Assembly (NCBI GenBank): GCA_031771865.1
Contig: JASISA010000001.1
Span: 2,294,001-2,358,000 of the forward strand
DNA: 64,000 nucleotides
Source of the DNA: Nothophaeocryptopus gaeumannii
Taxonomy: Eukaryota; Ascomycota; Dothideomycetes; Mycosphaerellales; Mycosphaerellaceae
Direction of reading: 5' to 3'
The position numbers and the translations under genes were made by a program. Below the pieces are notes generated by a model. The model was not told where the DNA came from and ran no database searches. It saw nothing but the letters and a program-made list of their open reading frames with translations. Below, one piece after another: positions 9,934 to 20,217 of this stretch; position 1 is the first letter of the stretch; each line of letters opens with the position of its first letter.

Positions 9934-12900
9934 ATGGGGCTCTCCGAGAGCAAGATCGCGTTCAAGCAGACTGTGTATCGGCTGTGCGAGGAACAAGACA
10001 TCAAGGCAACTGATCCAATATGGACGGAGTTAGTCAAACTCCCAGAGACCGCGGACGACGTGTTCGACATCTGGTGTCCCGAAGACTTACAGATCCTTAC
10101 CCACAATACTGCGCAAGATAAGGCAGAGCGGAAGACCGCGCCTAGGAAGAACTTGGAGACACTCATACAGCACTGCATTCGGCGCCTGTCTCTCCTGCAG
10201 CACAAGGTCGTGTATCCTGAGACTCCGGCAGATGCGAACAGAGAGATCCTGAATTGCATGAGGATCCTGACGAGATTACTACCCTTCATCCATGAGGCAG
10301 ATCACTTGAAGACCTGGTATAATCGTTTCTTTTGGGAGGAACGTGGGCCAGAAACCGAGGAGGAAAGGGACCCACCTCTTGGAGAGACATTGATTGACCT
10401 TGCTCTGAATTATCTCTTCTTTGCGGGGTTTACTCTGCCAGCGCGTACAAATAGCAATGGCGCGCCGGATCTCGACATCAAGCTCCAAGTATGGCAGACC
10501 GGGATAGGATGCAGTAGCAGCCCCTTCTGCACGAGCGAGAATTTCCGCAATCAGTATGAGACTGTGCGGCTTCTTCTGACCCTTACCAGTAGTACAATGT
10601 ACTATCGCCCTGGTGTGTTGGAGTTCCTGTGGCCACGGCAAGAGATGCGACTGACATCGTGATGTAGACGAAGTGGCTTTGGCTGATATAAAGCCACTCA
10701 CATATTTGACGACACAGATTGAGAAGCGCATGGTGAATGCCGTCGTCTGTTCGTTCCTTAACACGGTAGGTTTCCGCAGTGGTTTCCAACTTGTCTGCGT
10801 GGTGGTTTGGAATGCTGCGTGAGCTCCACTGATCATTGCCAGGTTATGAAGTACAACCCGAACACCTGGAGCATGCCGACTGGTTGGCAGCTGGCGACCA
10901 GAGATACTAAGAAGCATCTTGTGCTCAACTGCCTGCAGTTCCTCCTCGTCGTGATGGTATATATGCCACCACTCGATGCTGCAGAGGGTAAGAACCGCTT
11001 TAGGCAATCGATGGGCGCCCTTTTCCGTCCGCATGACTTCCAATTCATCCAGCATGGCATCAATCTTGTCATCTCGCAACCAGTATGAATAGCCTTCTCT
11101 CGATCTGAGCATCCAGCTGACAGTTCAAAGCTGACTGCTAACCGCATCACCATCGCTGCGAAGGACATGGTACAATGGACTCCGGAGATGATCAGCTTCT
11201 TTTGGGAGCTGATTCAATGCAATAAGCGGTTCCGGCGGTATCTGTGCGAAACCAAGGTCGGCCTGGATTGTCTCATCACAATTCTCTTCTACGCTCTGGA
11301 CTCCGTAGAAAGTCCTCAAAAGTTTGGGATGCTGCGCTTAGCGGTCTTTGTGATCCAGACGCTGAGCGCCGAGTCAGCCTTTGCGGCCAGGCTCAATGCG
11401 CCCTTCGTCCACAACGACAGTCTTCCTCATTGCATGCGCGTCGAAAACTTCCACGGCTCGTATGGCGACTTCCTTCTCTGCGTATGTGGTCCTCACGGGG
11501 TGAAATATTGTCTAGTGCTGACGTATTTCAGGAAATATGGGCCCTTTTCTCGTTGGCTAAGGGCAACGCGACAACCGAGTCCCTGTATCCAGCTCTTCTC
11601 GCAATCATGCAGAACGTCATGCCACATCAGGCTCAACTCCAGCGGGCAACAGCTAACAGGATCCTGATGGTCTTTGACATGTTGGCGGCGCCTGACTTCA
11701 TGCTGAAGAACGATGCTAACAGCTCGCTCCTGATCGGTTTGGTGCAGGGTATCAATGGACTCTTGAAGTATCAGTATCGAGGTATGATCCATGACCACCT
11801 GGTGCAGCTCGGTCGTAGCTCGGTGGGCGCTACACTGTGAGAAGCGACGGGTTTTTGTTGTGGTTCAGTAAGACGGGGTAATGTTCGACTTGGAAGTCGA
11901 GCTGCTCTTTGTCTCTGTCTGCAATTGAGCTATCGGCCTCTCGGTATTGGCGTTCATTGTTCTTGTCCACAGAGCTGCTCAACTTCGATCAACACATTGG
12001 CTGACGCTTTCTAGAAAATCCGCAGTTCGTCAAGGTGCTCGTTAGTAGCAAGAAGCGCTTTCAAGCCTTGCGCGAGCTTACCGTCGAGGGCGCCTTAGCT
12101 GAACTTGATAGACAAGCCATCGAACGTAAGGAGCGTGGTGACGGAGTCGGCCTTCCCAGTACTTCGCGCACCACCTCGCTCGAAACTGTGCGAGCTCCGT
12201 CAGCTGCACGGTCGTCAAATTTGAGTAATGTGCCTGAAGAGGACAAGTTCGCAATCGGCGACGAGGATGATGAAGATGAAGATGACATTGCAGATACTGA
12301 GCGTCCTAGGACGGAAAGCACTGCAGATGGCGTTCGTCGCCTCCGCGAGAAGGCGCGCGGGAAACAGCCGGCGGCCTTGTCTCTCGCGACAAATTCACGA
12401 AATGCGTCAACGACAAGTCTACCCTCTTTGACGCCTACGACAACGAGTCACACATTGAATCCGAACCAGCAGTGGCTAGACGACTGGTTCTCGCGACTAC
12501 CGCTCGACACCATTCTGAAGACTATAGAAACCGAGGAAGCCAAGCGAAACAATGGCGCAAGTGCCAGGACATCAACAAGCTCGCAACGAACAGCAGCAGA
12601 TGCACACTTTCCCGGTACGCCTGGCGAAATACAAAGCGGCGAACACAGACGGGAAGGCCGTGGATCCGCCCAAGTCGCCCGCCAGTCCGGCGAAACCCAA
12701 CGCAGCAAGCAAGCATCACAAGGCCCGCAGTCCGATGGAGTTGATCTCCAATCTGGAAGTAAGTACCAAGCCACCTACAACCACTTTCCAATATCAAACA
12801 CTAACGATGCTCCGCAGAAGACACCAACGCATCTCCATCACCAGGAACCGGCTTCCAATGGACAGCAGTAGCCATCGGCTGGTACAACGCCCTGATATGG

Positions 12901-13101
12901 AGTCGAGTCTATCTCCAAGAATCTGAAGCTTTTCAAGGCAGTGGAGGGCTTTACAGCAGCACGGATATCCGTCTCTTTAGGAGACATGCAACGAGTCAGG
13001 AGATCTCACTGAGGAGTCCGAAGGGCGCGATTGATGCTGTGGGAAATTCGCTTGCGCAGAGGGTGAGTAGTTTGACGTTGAGTGGGAATAAGGGTACGTA
13101 G
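9934..13101 (+). CDS. hid1: Hid1 family protein (Golgi/trans-Golgi trafficking)
   Basis: Seven exons, 9934-10612, 10668-10765, 10843-11082, 11131-11481, 11532-11781, 12015-12758 and 12818-13101, give 881 residues; all joins keep frame. The start 'MGLSESKIAFKQTVYRL' carries the N-terminal Gly typical of this myristoylated family. Family landmarks in order: 'YVFDIW'-like linker, 'PLTYLTTQIEKRMVNAVVCS', 'VMKYNPNTWSMP', 'LVLNCLQFLLVVMVY', and the C-terminal 'FQWTAVAIGWYNALIWSRVY'. An acidic, Ser/Thr-rich disordered insert lies at about residues 560-720. Hid1 relatives act at the Golgi in vesicle sorting; the S. pombe relative Ftp105 anchors a deubiquitinase there. Length fits the family. Confidence 0.92.
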
Positions 13102-13374
13102 GTATGTATGAATACTACTGAGAGGGGATGAAAGAGCGCTTTGACAGTATGTCCAATTACTATTACTATTATGGAGTCTAATCTCGTTGCTACGCTCTGC
13201 CATGCCATGCCACAAACGCCCATGCACATGTACTCAAGCGAGAACGCTTTCAAACAGGAATACCTTGCGCTGATGCAGCCTCCAGATGCAAAAGCCCAAC
13301 AAATACGCCATCACGCCTTTCCAAACTCCTCGCTATGCCCGTCATGTTGGGCGAGGGCATGAAATTGAGCTGCC

Positions 13375-13870
13375 TCAATCCACGGTTTGAACATGAGTGA
13401 CGTTCTGCAGTTGCGTGACTGTCGTTAGATGTGCACTTCTTGTAGTATTGGCCTGATAAGTGTTAGCGTACGATAGTGAAGAGGCATAAGGAGACGCTTA
13501 CTGTGAGGTATCCTGAGGCGGTTACTGTGATCGTGGGAGCAGCCACAGTGGTGGTCGGGCCAAGCACAGTGATGGTTGATGCGGCCGGAATAATCGAAGA
13601 CGGAGCCTTACTGCTCAAAGACTTCTCTAATTGCCTGATCTGGGCACGCGCCTCGATGTACTTGGCCTGTGCTACAAGCTGGTCATCCCATGCCTCTATC
13701 AGAAAACGCAACAGTTTAGTGGTTTCGGCATTCCACCACTCCGCTTCGTCTGCCATAATGCGGGTACCCTCTCCCCTTTTAACAACGCGATGACCGGATG
13801 CATCTACAGAATCTTTCAATCCCTGCAGATGGGAAACGTCGAAAGTCTCTTTAGCACTAGACAACGACAT
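13375..13870 (-). CDS. Hypothetical Ser/Thr/Val-rich protein, two exons
   Basis: Exons 13870-13502 and 13452-13375 (intron 13453-13501, GTAAGC...CTAAC...TCAG) give 148 residues ending at TGA 13375-13377. The first part is helical and charged ('WWNAETTKLLRFLIEAWDDQ', 'KYIEARAQIRQLEKS'); the end is a Thr/Val/Pro-rich extended tail with 'TVLGPTTTVAAPTITV'. An adjacent open segment in another frame (13816-14130) may be a further exon of this or the next gene, but I could not find a clean join. Function unknown. Confidence 0.5.
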
Positions 13871-14189
13871 CGGGTCTTCTTTGAGCGTCGCAGAGGATCA
13901 TAAGCCTGGCCTGTTCGTGAGTGCAATAAGACGGCAGTCTTCGAAGCTGGAAGCGCGCCATTTGCGTTTTGCGGAAGTCTTGTCGAGATATCGTAACCTT
14001 GCCCTTGTGTTACAGAGGCCAGAGTCGTGGGTCGAGTAGAATAGAGATAGTCTCGGTAGGTGGTCATCAGCTCTGGGGGATCGTAATTTTGGTCGAATCT
14101 TTCGTAGCAGCGAAGTACGTTCTCATGCAACTCACTGAGGTCGGTCCATGACCTTGAGACTTGGCCCTTCTCGTGGTTTAGCCTCTCCG

Positions 14190-14828
14190 TTAAGTGCTTG
14201 ATTTGTTCTTGTTACCGCGCTCTTCGAGCGGCCGTGCATCAGGTGCAGACCGATTGATTTGTGGAGTTGAGCGGGCATGCAGGCCAGGGTAAGGTCTGAG
14301 ATCCGTGCGATCTTGATTACACGCGTTGTGCTTTTGTCTTTGGCGATCCACCTCGGCGACAATGGCGTTGTTGTATGCCGTAGTCAAAGAGATCTGCTGG
14401 TTGAGAGTTTTAATGTAGTCTAGTCCCCCGCGCTCTTTCTCGCACTGGAGTCTGTCTACTTTGAATTTGACCAATTCGTCGGCGCACTGAGTGTTGTCCT
14501 TGTCATTGAGTTGCATCACATTTCGCGCGCCCTGAATCTCGAACCACGTCTCCGGAATTGCATTGTCGCAAGCCTCAAGCCGCTCATTGCAGACCTTGTA
14601 TTTTGCCTTCAGTTCCAGGTATTTATGTAGAGCCCCAAAGGCACCAAGGAGCCAAGCTTGACGACGTTCGTGGGTATGTCCGCCGGTGTAGGATAATGTG
14701 GCGGGAGTTGTAGGTGCGACATTCTGCGCAGTAGTTGCCTCGTCGGAGCAGCTCACTGAGGAGGCCGCATAGAAGCTGGGCGCGCAAAGAGACCACAAAA
14801 AGGTGAAAGCCCAAAGAAGTCTTGTCAT
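14190..14828 (-). CDS. Predicted secreted coiled-coil protein
   Basis: The open frame of 212 residues from ATG 14828 starts with a signal-like sequence, 'MTRLLWAFTFLWSLCAPSF', with a likely cut near 'YAAS/SVSC'. The middle (residues about 60-170) is helical with spaced Cys ('YKVCNERLEACDNAIP', 'QCADELVKFKVDRLQCEKER'), suggesting a disulphide-linked coiled coil. The 3' end may be spliced onto the 13816-14130 segment ('ENVLRCYERFDQNYDPPEL'), which has similar composition. No family recognised; a secreted small protein of unknown role is the most that can be said. Confidence 0.55.
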   Translation of the reverse strand: MTRLLWAFTFLWSLCAPSFYAASSVSCSDEATTAQNVAPTTPATLSYTGGHTHERRQAWLLGAFGALHKYLELKAKYKVCNERLEACDNAIPETWFEIQGARNVMQLNDKDNTQCADELVKFKVDRLQCEKERGGLDYIKTLNQQISLTTAYNNAIVAEVDRQRQKHNACNQDRTDLRPYPGLHARSTPQINRSAPDARPLEERGNKNKSST

Positions 14829-15849
14829 GGCGTAGCTGGGGTTTCAGTAACTTAGGTGAAAGATGTGAGTAGGCTGACACGCGACACGCGAACGTCTGGA
14901 CTAGACGGCTTATCAATGGCTCAGTCTACAGGATTGGCTATACCTTCTCCTGGTGAGCAGTTCGTCATTCGGGATCGCTGGAAAGCACGGTCAAGTGACA
15001 GAACCTCAATCAAGACTTTGTGGACGAAACTTGGGACGTGGTCGGGCGTGATCGATCCGCACTGCTTTATCCTGGCCGTTCCCATTCGCTGCATTCCTTC
15101 GTTATCGTGCCAAGTATCATATCCGTGGCGAGCACAAGACATAAATGTTAGTGGCGATTCGACTTGCTGGTAGACCGCGCAGAATTGGAGCCATGTCCTC
15201 GGTCCAGCAAGACGAGTAGAGCGGCTTCCGCCTACAGTATACCGGCAATTGTGGAGCCGACAACACCTCTTCGGAACCGTAAGATAGAGCTTGAGCCGTG
15301 GCAGTATCTGGCCTGGCCACATGGATTGGACCCATCTTCGAATGATGAAGCTCTATGAACAAAGAAGAGACGTGAGGTTGGGACTCGGGACTTGAATCAT
15401 CTCGCCATTGGCGGGCCGAGCCTTCCGAGTCAGAAACTTGAACACTTCCTGCCACCAATGGCGTGTTTGCAAAAGCAAACTTGACCAGACAATCTACAAC
15501 TGACTGACACTACCACTGGGCCATGGAAAAGCTATCTTTCCCCTCATATCGAGACATTGTACCGTGGCAGAGAGTGTATTAGCAAGAGCTTGGAGGAACA
15601 GGAAACACATGCGCGCAATGAAGATGCCTCTCAGTACACGCACAATGCTGGAGGGATTCAATTGCTAGTGACGATGTCTATGAACACGCCGAGACTACTC
15701 AGTACCCCTTGCGTTCCGTGCATTTTTCGTCGGCTCTGCGTCCGGACTACTAGTTCTGGGCACACGCGCCGCGGTCCTCTGCAAATGCTCTCGCGATACT
15801 TATTCGGTGCAAAGCAACCATATTCCGGCACGCAACTTTCACTTCGCTC
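14829..15849. other. Intergenic, likely 5' region of the next plus-strand gene
   Basis: About 1 kb with only short overlapping frames. The start codon and signal-peptide exon of the following gene may lie at the right end of this region, but I could not place them. Confidence 0.4.
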
Positions 15850-18340
15850 GTGATATGTTGCAACCCTGCAAGGCTCTTGGTCGCCGTTCTCGCGAATGCT
15901 CGCTCCAAGGCATGGGTGCGTTTACATGAGGCTACCACACTCGGCTTAAGCTTCAGGCATGAGCTACACTATCATCACGCAAAGACCCACTGGAGCGGCA
16001 GGGACGATATACTTTTCTCAGTGGAGGGCGAGGAGTGTTTTGAAGGCCCCGGGCATCGATCTGTGTACAGGTAACACTCATCTGACAGAACCATGCACAC
16101 AGTTTTAATGACGCGGATAGGCCCATTAACGTGAATTTCGACGATGGTCAGAGCAAGCTCACCATTTTCGCTGTCTCAAAGCTTGTTGATTACAGGCTGA
16201 AATCCGGCTGGGCACACAGAGTTACTCAGTTCACACGGCCTGTCCCTCAGGGCTCTTATATTGTACCTAGGCAAAACAGTGCGACCAGACGTTTGCGGCT
16301 GTCGAAGCGTCATGAGCCTCCTGATATTCATTGGCATCCTCACCTGGATTTGGATATTGATGTTGGCGTAAACCCGCCCAGGTTCAAAGGCTCAGCTAGC
16401 TTGGACTTCGGAAATCTGGATTTGGGCCATAGATACAACGTCTTTGAGAATATGTCAGTACTGGCTTGTATGTGTGTGGTTCCCGCTGACGCGTTGCAGG
16501 CCATTCTCTGAAAACGTTATGACTCCTCCAAACACAATACCAGCTCTCAATATAACCTGCATAGATTGCCATGCTCGTGGCGATATCGAAGCTGGAATTG
16601 AGTTTGAATTCGACCTGGGCAACAGACACAAATCCTCGAAACGTACTGCTATATTCCATGACGAATATGAAGGAAAGCACCGGATGATTGAAGCATTGGC
16701 AGACTTGCGCCGGATCGAGAGACACCAAATTCATCAAGCACGAGCATCTCAAGCCTTGAGAAATATCCACCAATCTCGATCCGCTCGAGGACACGAGGAA
16801 CATTGCGATATCACAAGCGAATATTGGCCTTACTGTAGCAAATCAGCACTTGTGAAGAGACAAGACAGTGGGCAGGACGCCAGGAAAGTCTTCTACCACC
16901 CCTTTACAGAACGCATTCCTCAGCTGGCCGAATGTCTACGCCATTTGACCGATCTTGATTGTTGGGACAAGTTCGAAAGCGATTTCAGTCACATCGACGG
17001 CCTGGAAGATTTTGTTCGAGGATGGGCGAGACAACATATGTCCAAGGCTGAACTGTACTTCAAAGTCAAGAAGCCGGTGGACATTAGGGCCCAGTTTGAG
17101 ATTAGCTTGACCGGTGAAGCCATGTTCTTTTGCGATTTCGATTATTACTCTCCCAATATCGTGGAGCCTTCATGCGGATATGGCCTGTCGTCCGCAGGAT
17201 TCCCTACGGGTGAGTGAGTCCTACGCATGTATTCGGAAATACAGCCATTGACTCAGTTTAGGTCTTTTCTTTCCCGATGGCATGAATTGGGCGGACAAGA
17301 ACAACGCCCACATTCCGTATATGAAGGAGCAAGGCAGCGAAAGATTCCACGACCCGCAGACGTCTAAAGTCAAGGCAAGTTGAACACACATCCTCCCAGA
17401 CGCAAGTATTGACGCTGACTGGGTGCTAAGGGCATCGGCGGCTTACAGAGCTTTCTTCCTTTGGAGTGTCCACCTCTGACTGTCGAAGTCTCTGCGTCCA
17501 TGACCGCGACGGCTAATCTGTACGTGAATATCAACATCGAACGAGACACATTCTCTAACGCCACCCCAGAACTATGCCCGGCTTTTGGGCTAACATATCA
17601 GAAGGAGAATGGGTATTGGACCTCCTTGCTCCCGAAGGCACCGATATGATCAGAAATAACCTGAAGATTGAAACCGAATACCTTGAAGCCAACATATCTT
17701 TACAAGACCCCAAATTCTTATTCTATGTCGGGGCAGGGCCAAGGCTAATGCTTCAATTGCCCCCGGACTGGTTGGAGGATATTCCGCTCAAAATCGGTGG
17801 CTATGTGGTAAGTGTATCCTCAGATCTTCAGGATTTGGTGCTGATGAGCTACACAGCATGCTGTCAGACTTGACCACAACATCCAGCTTGCTAAAGGTTA
17901 GCTTGGTTGCTTACGAGGGTCTATCATTACTGGAAACTTTCTTTTAGCCAGGGAACGACCAAGATTGTGGGGAACCATTCAAAACTGCGGATGGGGGAAT
18001 CAAACAAGCGATTAACTTTAGGACTGGTATGACCGCATGGGTCAACACATTCTTTTTACGCGTTTGGGATACATCTAAGCTGGGAATGTTTGACAAAGGG
18101 AAGCATGCAGTTCCGGGCCTTTGGAAGACGATACCACTTGGGGTATCGTGCATGGCCGCCATTCCGGGGCAAGGTGACATGGTGGCGAGGGTCAACCAGT
18201 TGCTGAATGGCATCTTGCACGAGCTCCAAAGGCCAATTGCCGAAATGTTTCGCCGCTTCGGAGAGAAATTGAGTGGCTCTCACGACCAAGACTTCTTACC
18301 GAATGTGGGCATTGGCGGCGCTGAGAGACAGCACGCCTGA
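15850..18340 (+). CDS. DUF7029/DUF7223-like fungal secreted-type protein (start unresolved)
   Basis: Exons end or start at 16070, 16103-16482, 16529?-17209, 17264?-17375, 17432-17523, 17574-17808, 17859?-17896 and 17952-18340, rebuilt from splice signals and frame continuity. The N-terminal part reads 'WSGRDDILFSVEGEECFEG', 'RSVYSFND' and 'NVNFDDGQSKLTIFAVSK', the pattern I associate with DUF7029. The C-terminal half ('VDIRAQFEISLTGEAMFF', 'LLAPEGTDMIRNNL', 'TGMTAWVNTFFLRVWD') fits the partner DUF7223 region. One intron is GC-AG (17376-17431). Such proteins are fungal, usually secreted, of unknown function. The true Met is not identified. The frame is stopped by TGA 18338-18340 but continues open beyond it (next entry). 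Confidence 0.62.
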
Positions 18341-19018
18341 TACTTGGACAGGAAGATAAGGTGGCTCGGCATTGAAGAGTACGATAACTACTCGGATCCT
18401 GCCAGTGTATTCGACGATCACGCAAACCCGGCTATACCATCGGACCACTGGCCTGCTGTAGAGAAGATGTCGAGCGCATTGTACAGCGACCCCGGACGAC
18501 CGACTGTGTCAACACAAGCTCAAACGCCTATTCCCACATCCTCGTCGCTAGCAAATGTTTCTGAAGGTGGCGACAGGAGCGCGAATTATACACCCCCAGC
18601 CGTTGTGTTCGATGATCACGCAAACCCGGCTATACCATCCGAGCGTTAGCCCGCCGAATCGAAGATGTCGAACGCGTTGTACAGCGACCCTGGCCGGCCG
18701 ACTACATCACTTCAGGTCCAGAGCCCTCTACCAACATCCTCGCTCCCAGCCACCGTTCCCGAAAGAGGGAGTACGGTCGCCAACTACAGTGCACCAGCCG
18801 TGGTATTCGACGATCATGCCAATCCCGCTATCGCAACGGAGCATTGGCCAGGTGAAGCGAAGATGTCGAGCGCGTTGTACGAGGACCCTGGTCGACCAAA
18901 CAAATCGCCTGCTCCAACCCGCTCGACTTTGCCTTCCTCTTACAATGGTCCGGGTCGTCCTATTCATCCGCAGAATGTACCCCGAGCTGACGATGCGGAT
19001 GACTCTGAAATGAGGTAA
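18341..19018 (+). pseudogene. In-frame C-terminal extension with tandem repeats, interrupted by TAG
   Basis: The reading frame of the preceding gene stays open after its TGA, through 18341-18646, then meets a single TAG (18647-18649), then runs open again to TAA 19016-19018. Both sides of the TAG encode the same 66-residue repeat, containing 'VFDDHANPAIPS' and 'KMSSALYSDPGRP'. In repeats 1 and 3 the codon at the TAG position is TGG (Trp in 'HWP'). This suggests one long protein that has acquired two nonsense codons, or a separate downstream ORF. No other frame is protein-like. Confidence 0.55.
18404..18925 (+). repeat. 198-bp tandem repeat, about 2.6 copies
   Basis: The anchor GAYGATCA of 'FDDHANPAI' recurs at 18413, 18611 and 18809, a spacing of exactly 198 bp (66 codons) each time. 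Copies have diverged at many positions but keep frame, as expected for a coding repeat evolving by unequal exchange. Confidence 0.85.
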
Positions 19019-19298
19019 ATGCTCTTGCTGAGATCCTCAGCTCGCTGAAGAATTTGGCTTTCTACAGAGCGCTCGAGCAACATTGGCAACTTGGAGCATG
19101 TGATTGGCGCTCGCATTCGGGTGCACGGCATCCTTCCATCCTCCCGCTTCGGCGCGGAGACTTGCTGTTCTCCAAAACACTCCTTTAATCCATGACAACG
19201 TATACATGAAAGCCGAGAGCCAACAGTCAAAATACGTGCACCAGCACTCTACAAGAAGCATTCTCTCACAATAATTGTCGGTCTTTGACGCAATTACA

Positions 19299-19628
19299 AT
19301 GCATCTCGCGCCCCTTCAAAACATCCAAGACGCGCTCTGGTTCATCCGCCGAAGCGAGCCATCCGAGGACACAGACACTGGAATCAACACCTTCGAATTT
19401 ATTGGTCTTGTCATCACTAAAGCAGTTTTTATCGGGCTGTTGGGCACGATCTACTACCAATTAGTCCACATCATGGCACATCGAGGTCGCCGCTACGATT
19501 TGAGTCTGTTCGTCGGCATTGTTGGCGCGTGGTTCATCTGGGGCTTCATGACGGGCGAGCAGATGGGCGTTTATGCTACTGCGACTGTGCTGGCTACGTG
19601 GGTTGGTGGGAGGATTGGGTTGGATTGA
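19299..19628 (+). CDS. Small membrane protein, 109 residues
   Basis: ATG 19299 to TGA gives 109 residues. Two clear hydrophobic helices ('FIGLVITKAVFIGLLGTIYY', 'LSLFVGIVGAWFIWGFMTG') and a weaker third ('VYATATVLATWVGGRIG') are separated by a basic loop 'MAHRGRRYD'. No signal cleavage site is evident. I recognise no family. Codon use and the lack of internal stops support a real gene. It is intronless and lies just outside the transposon-interrupted gene. Confidence 0.62.
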   Translation: MHLAPLQNIQDALWFIRRSEPSEDTDTGINTFEFIGLVITKAVFIGLLGTIYYQLVHIMAHRGRRYDLSLFVGIVGAWFIWGFMTGEQMGVYATATVLATWVGGRIGLD

Positions 19629-20093
19629 AAGATTGAAGAGCATCAGTCCTCTACTTTGTAAGCGTATGCGCATTCTACGCACTTTCCCGCTGCTTAACAA
19701 ATCTCAGTGGCTTCGCACCAGTGGCTGCTCGTAGATTCGAATCTGTCGCACTGCTCCCGTAACGCGGTCCAAAGCCAGTCTTCTCGATCTGCGGTTGAAC
19801 TCCAAAGTGCACGTGTACAGAATGTTGCCGTCTGCGGATGAATCGGACTTGACCTGATCTGGTATTGCGATCTTCTGCTCGGTCTTCCAAGGATTTCTGA
19901 TGATCTCTTGCTCAATAAAAGGCTGTAGCTTATCTGTCGAGAATCAGTGTCTACTCTCCACGACGGCACTTCGAAAATTTTACTTTCTGGAGCCTCAACG
20001 ACTTCGATATCCTCGTATGAGGCTTTCTGGTTCGATTTGGTGTAAACCAGAACTTTCCTTGCCGAACCCGACCCCGTCGAATTGCTGCTTGTG

Positions 20094-20132
20094 CGGCAGA
20101 GCCCTGTTCATGACTAAGGGTCATATCAACTT
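20094..20132 (+). repeat. Left terminal inverted repeat, 39 bp
   Basis: It matches the reverse complement of 24842-24880 at all 39 positions. Identity ends immediately inside (TCGCC... here against CATAG... at the other end). Confidence 0.95.
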
Positions 20133-20217
20133 TCGCCTCGGCTTCCACACTCTTATCTACACTCGTTATATTGCCCTACACTCGTGCCTACACTCGTACC
20201 TGCCCTCGCAAGTGCAT

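Noticed and set aside
15117..15458. 113-residue minus-strand ORF upstream of the DUF7029-like gene
   Set aside because: No protein-like pattern and it overlaps the probable promoter and 5' exon region.
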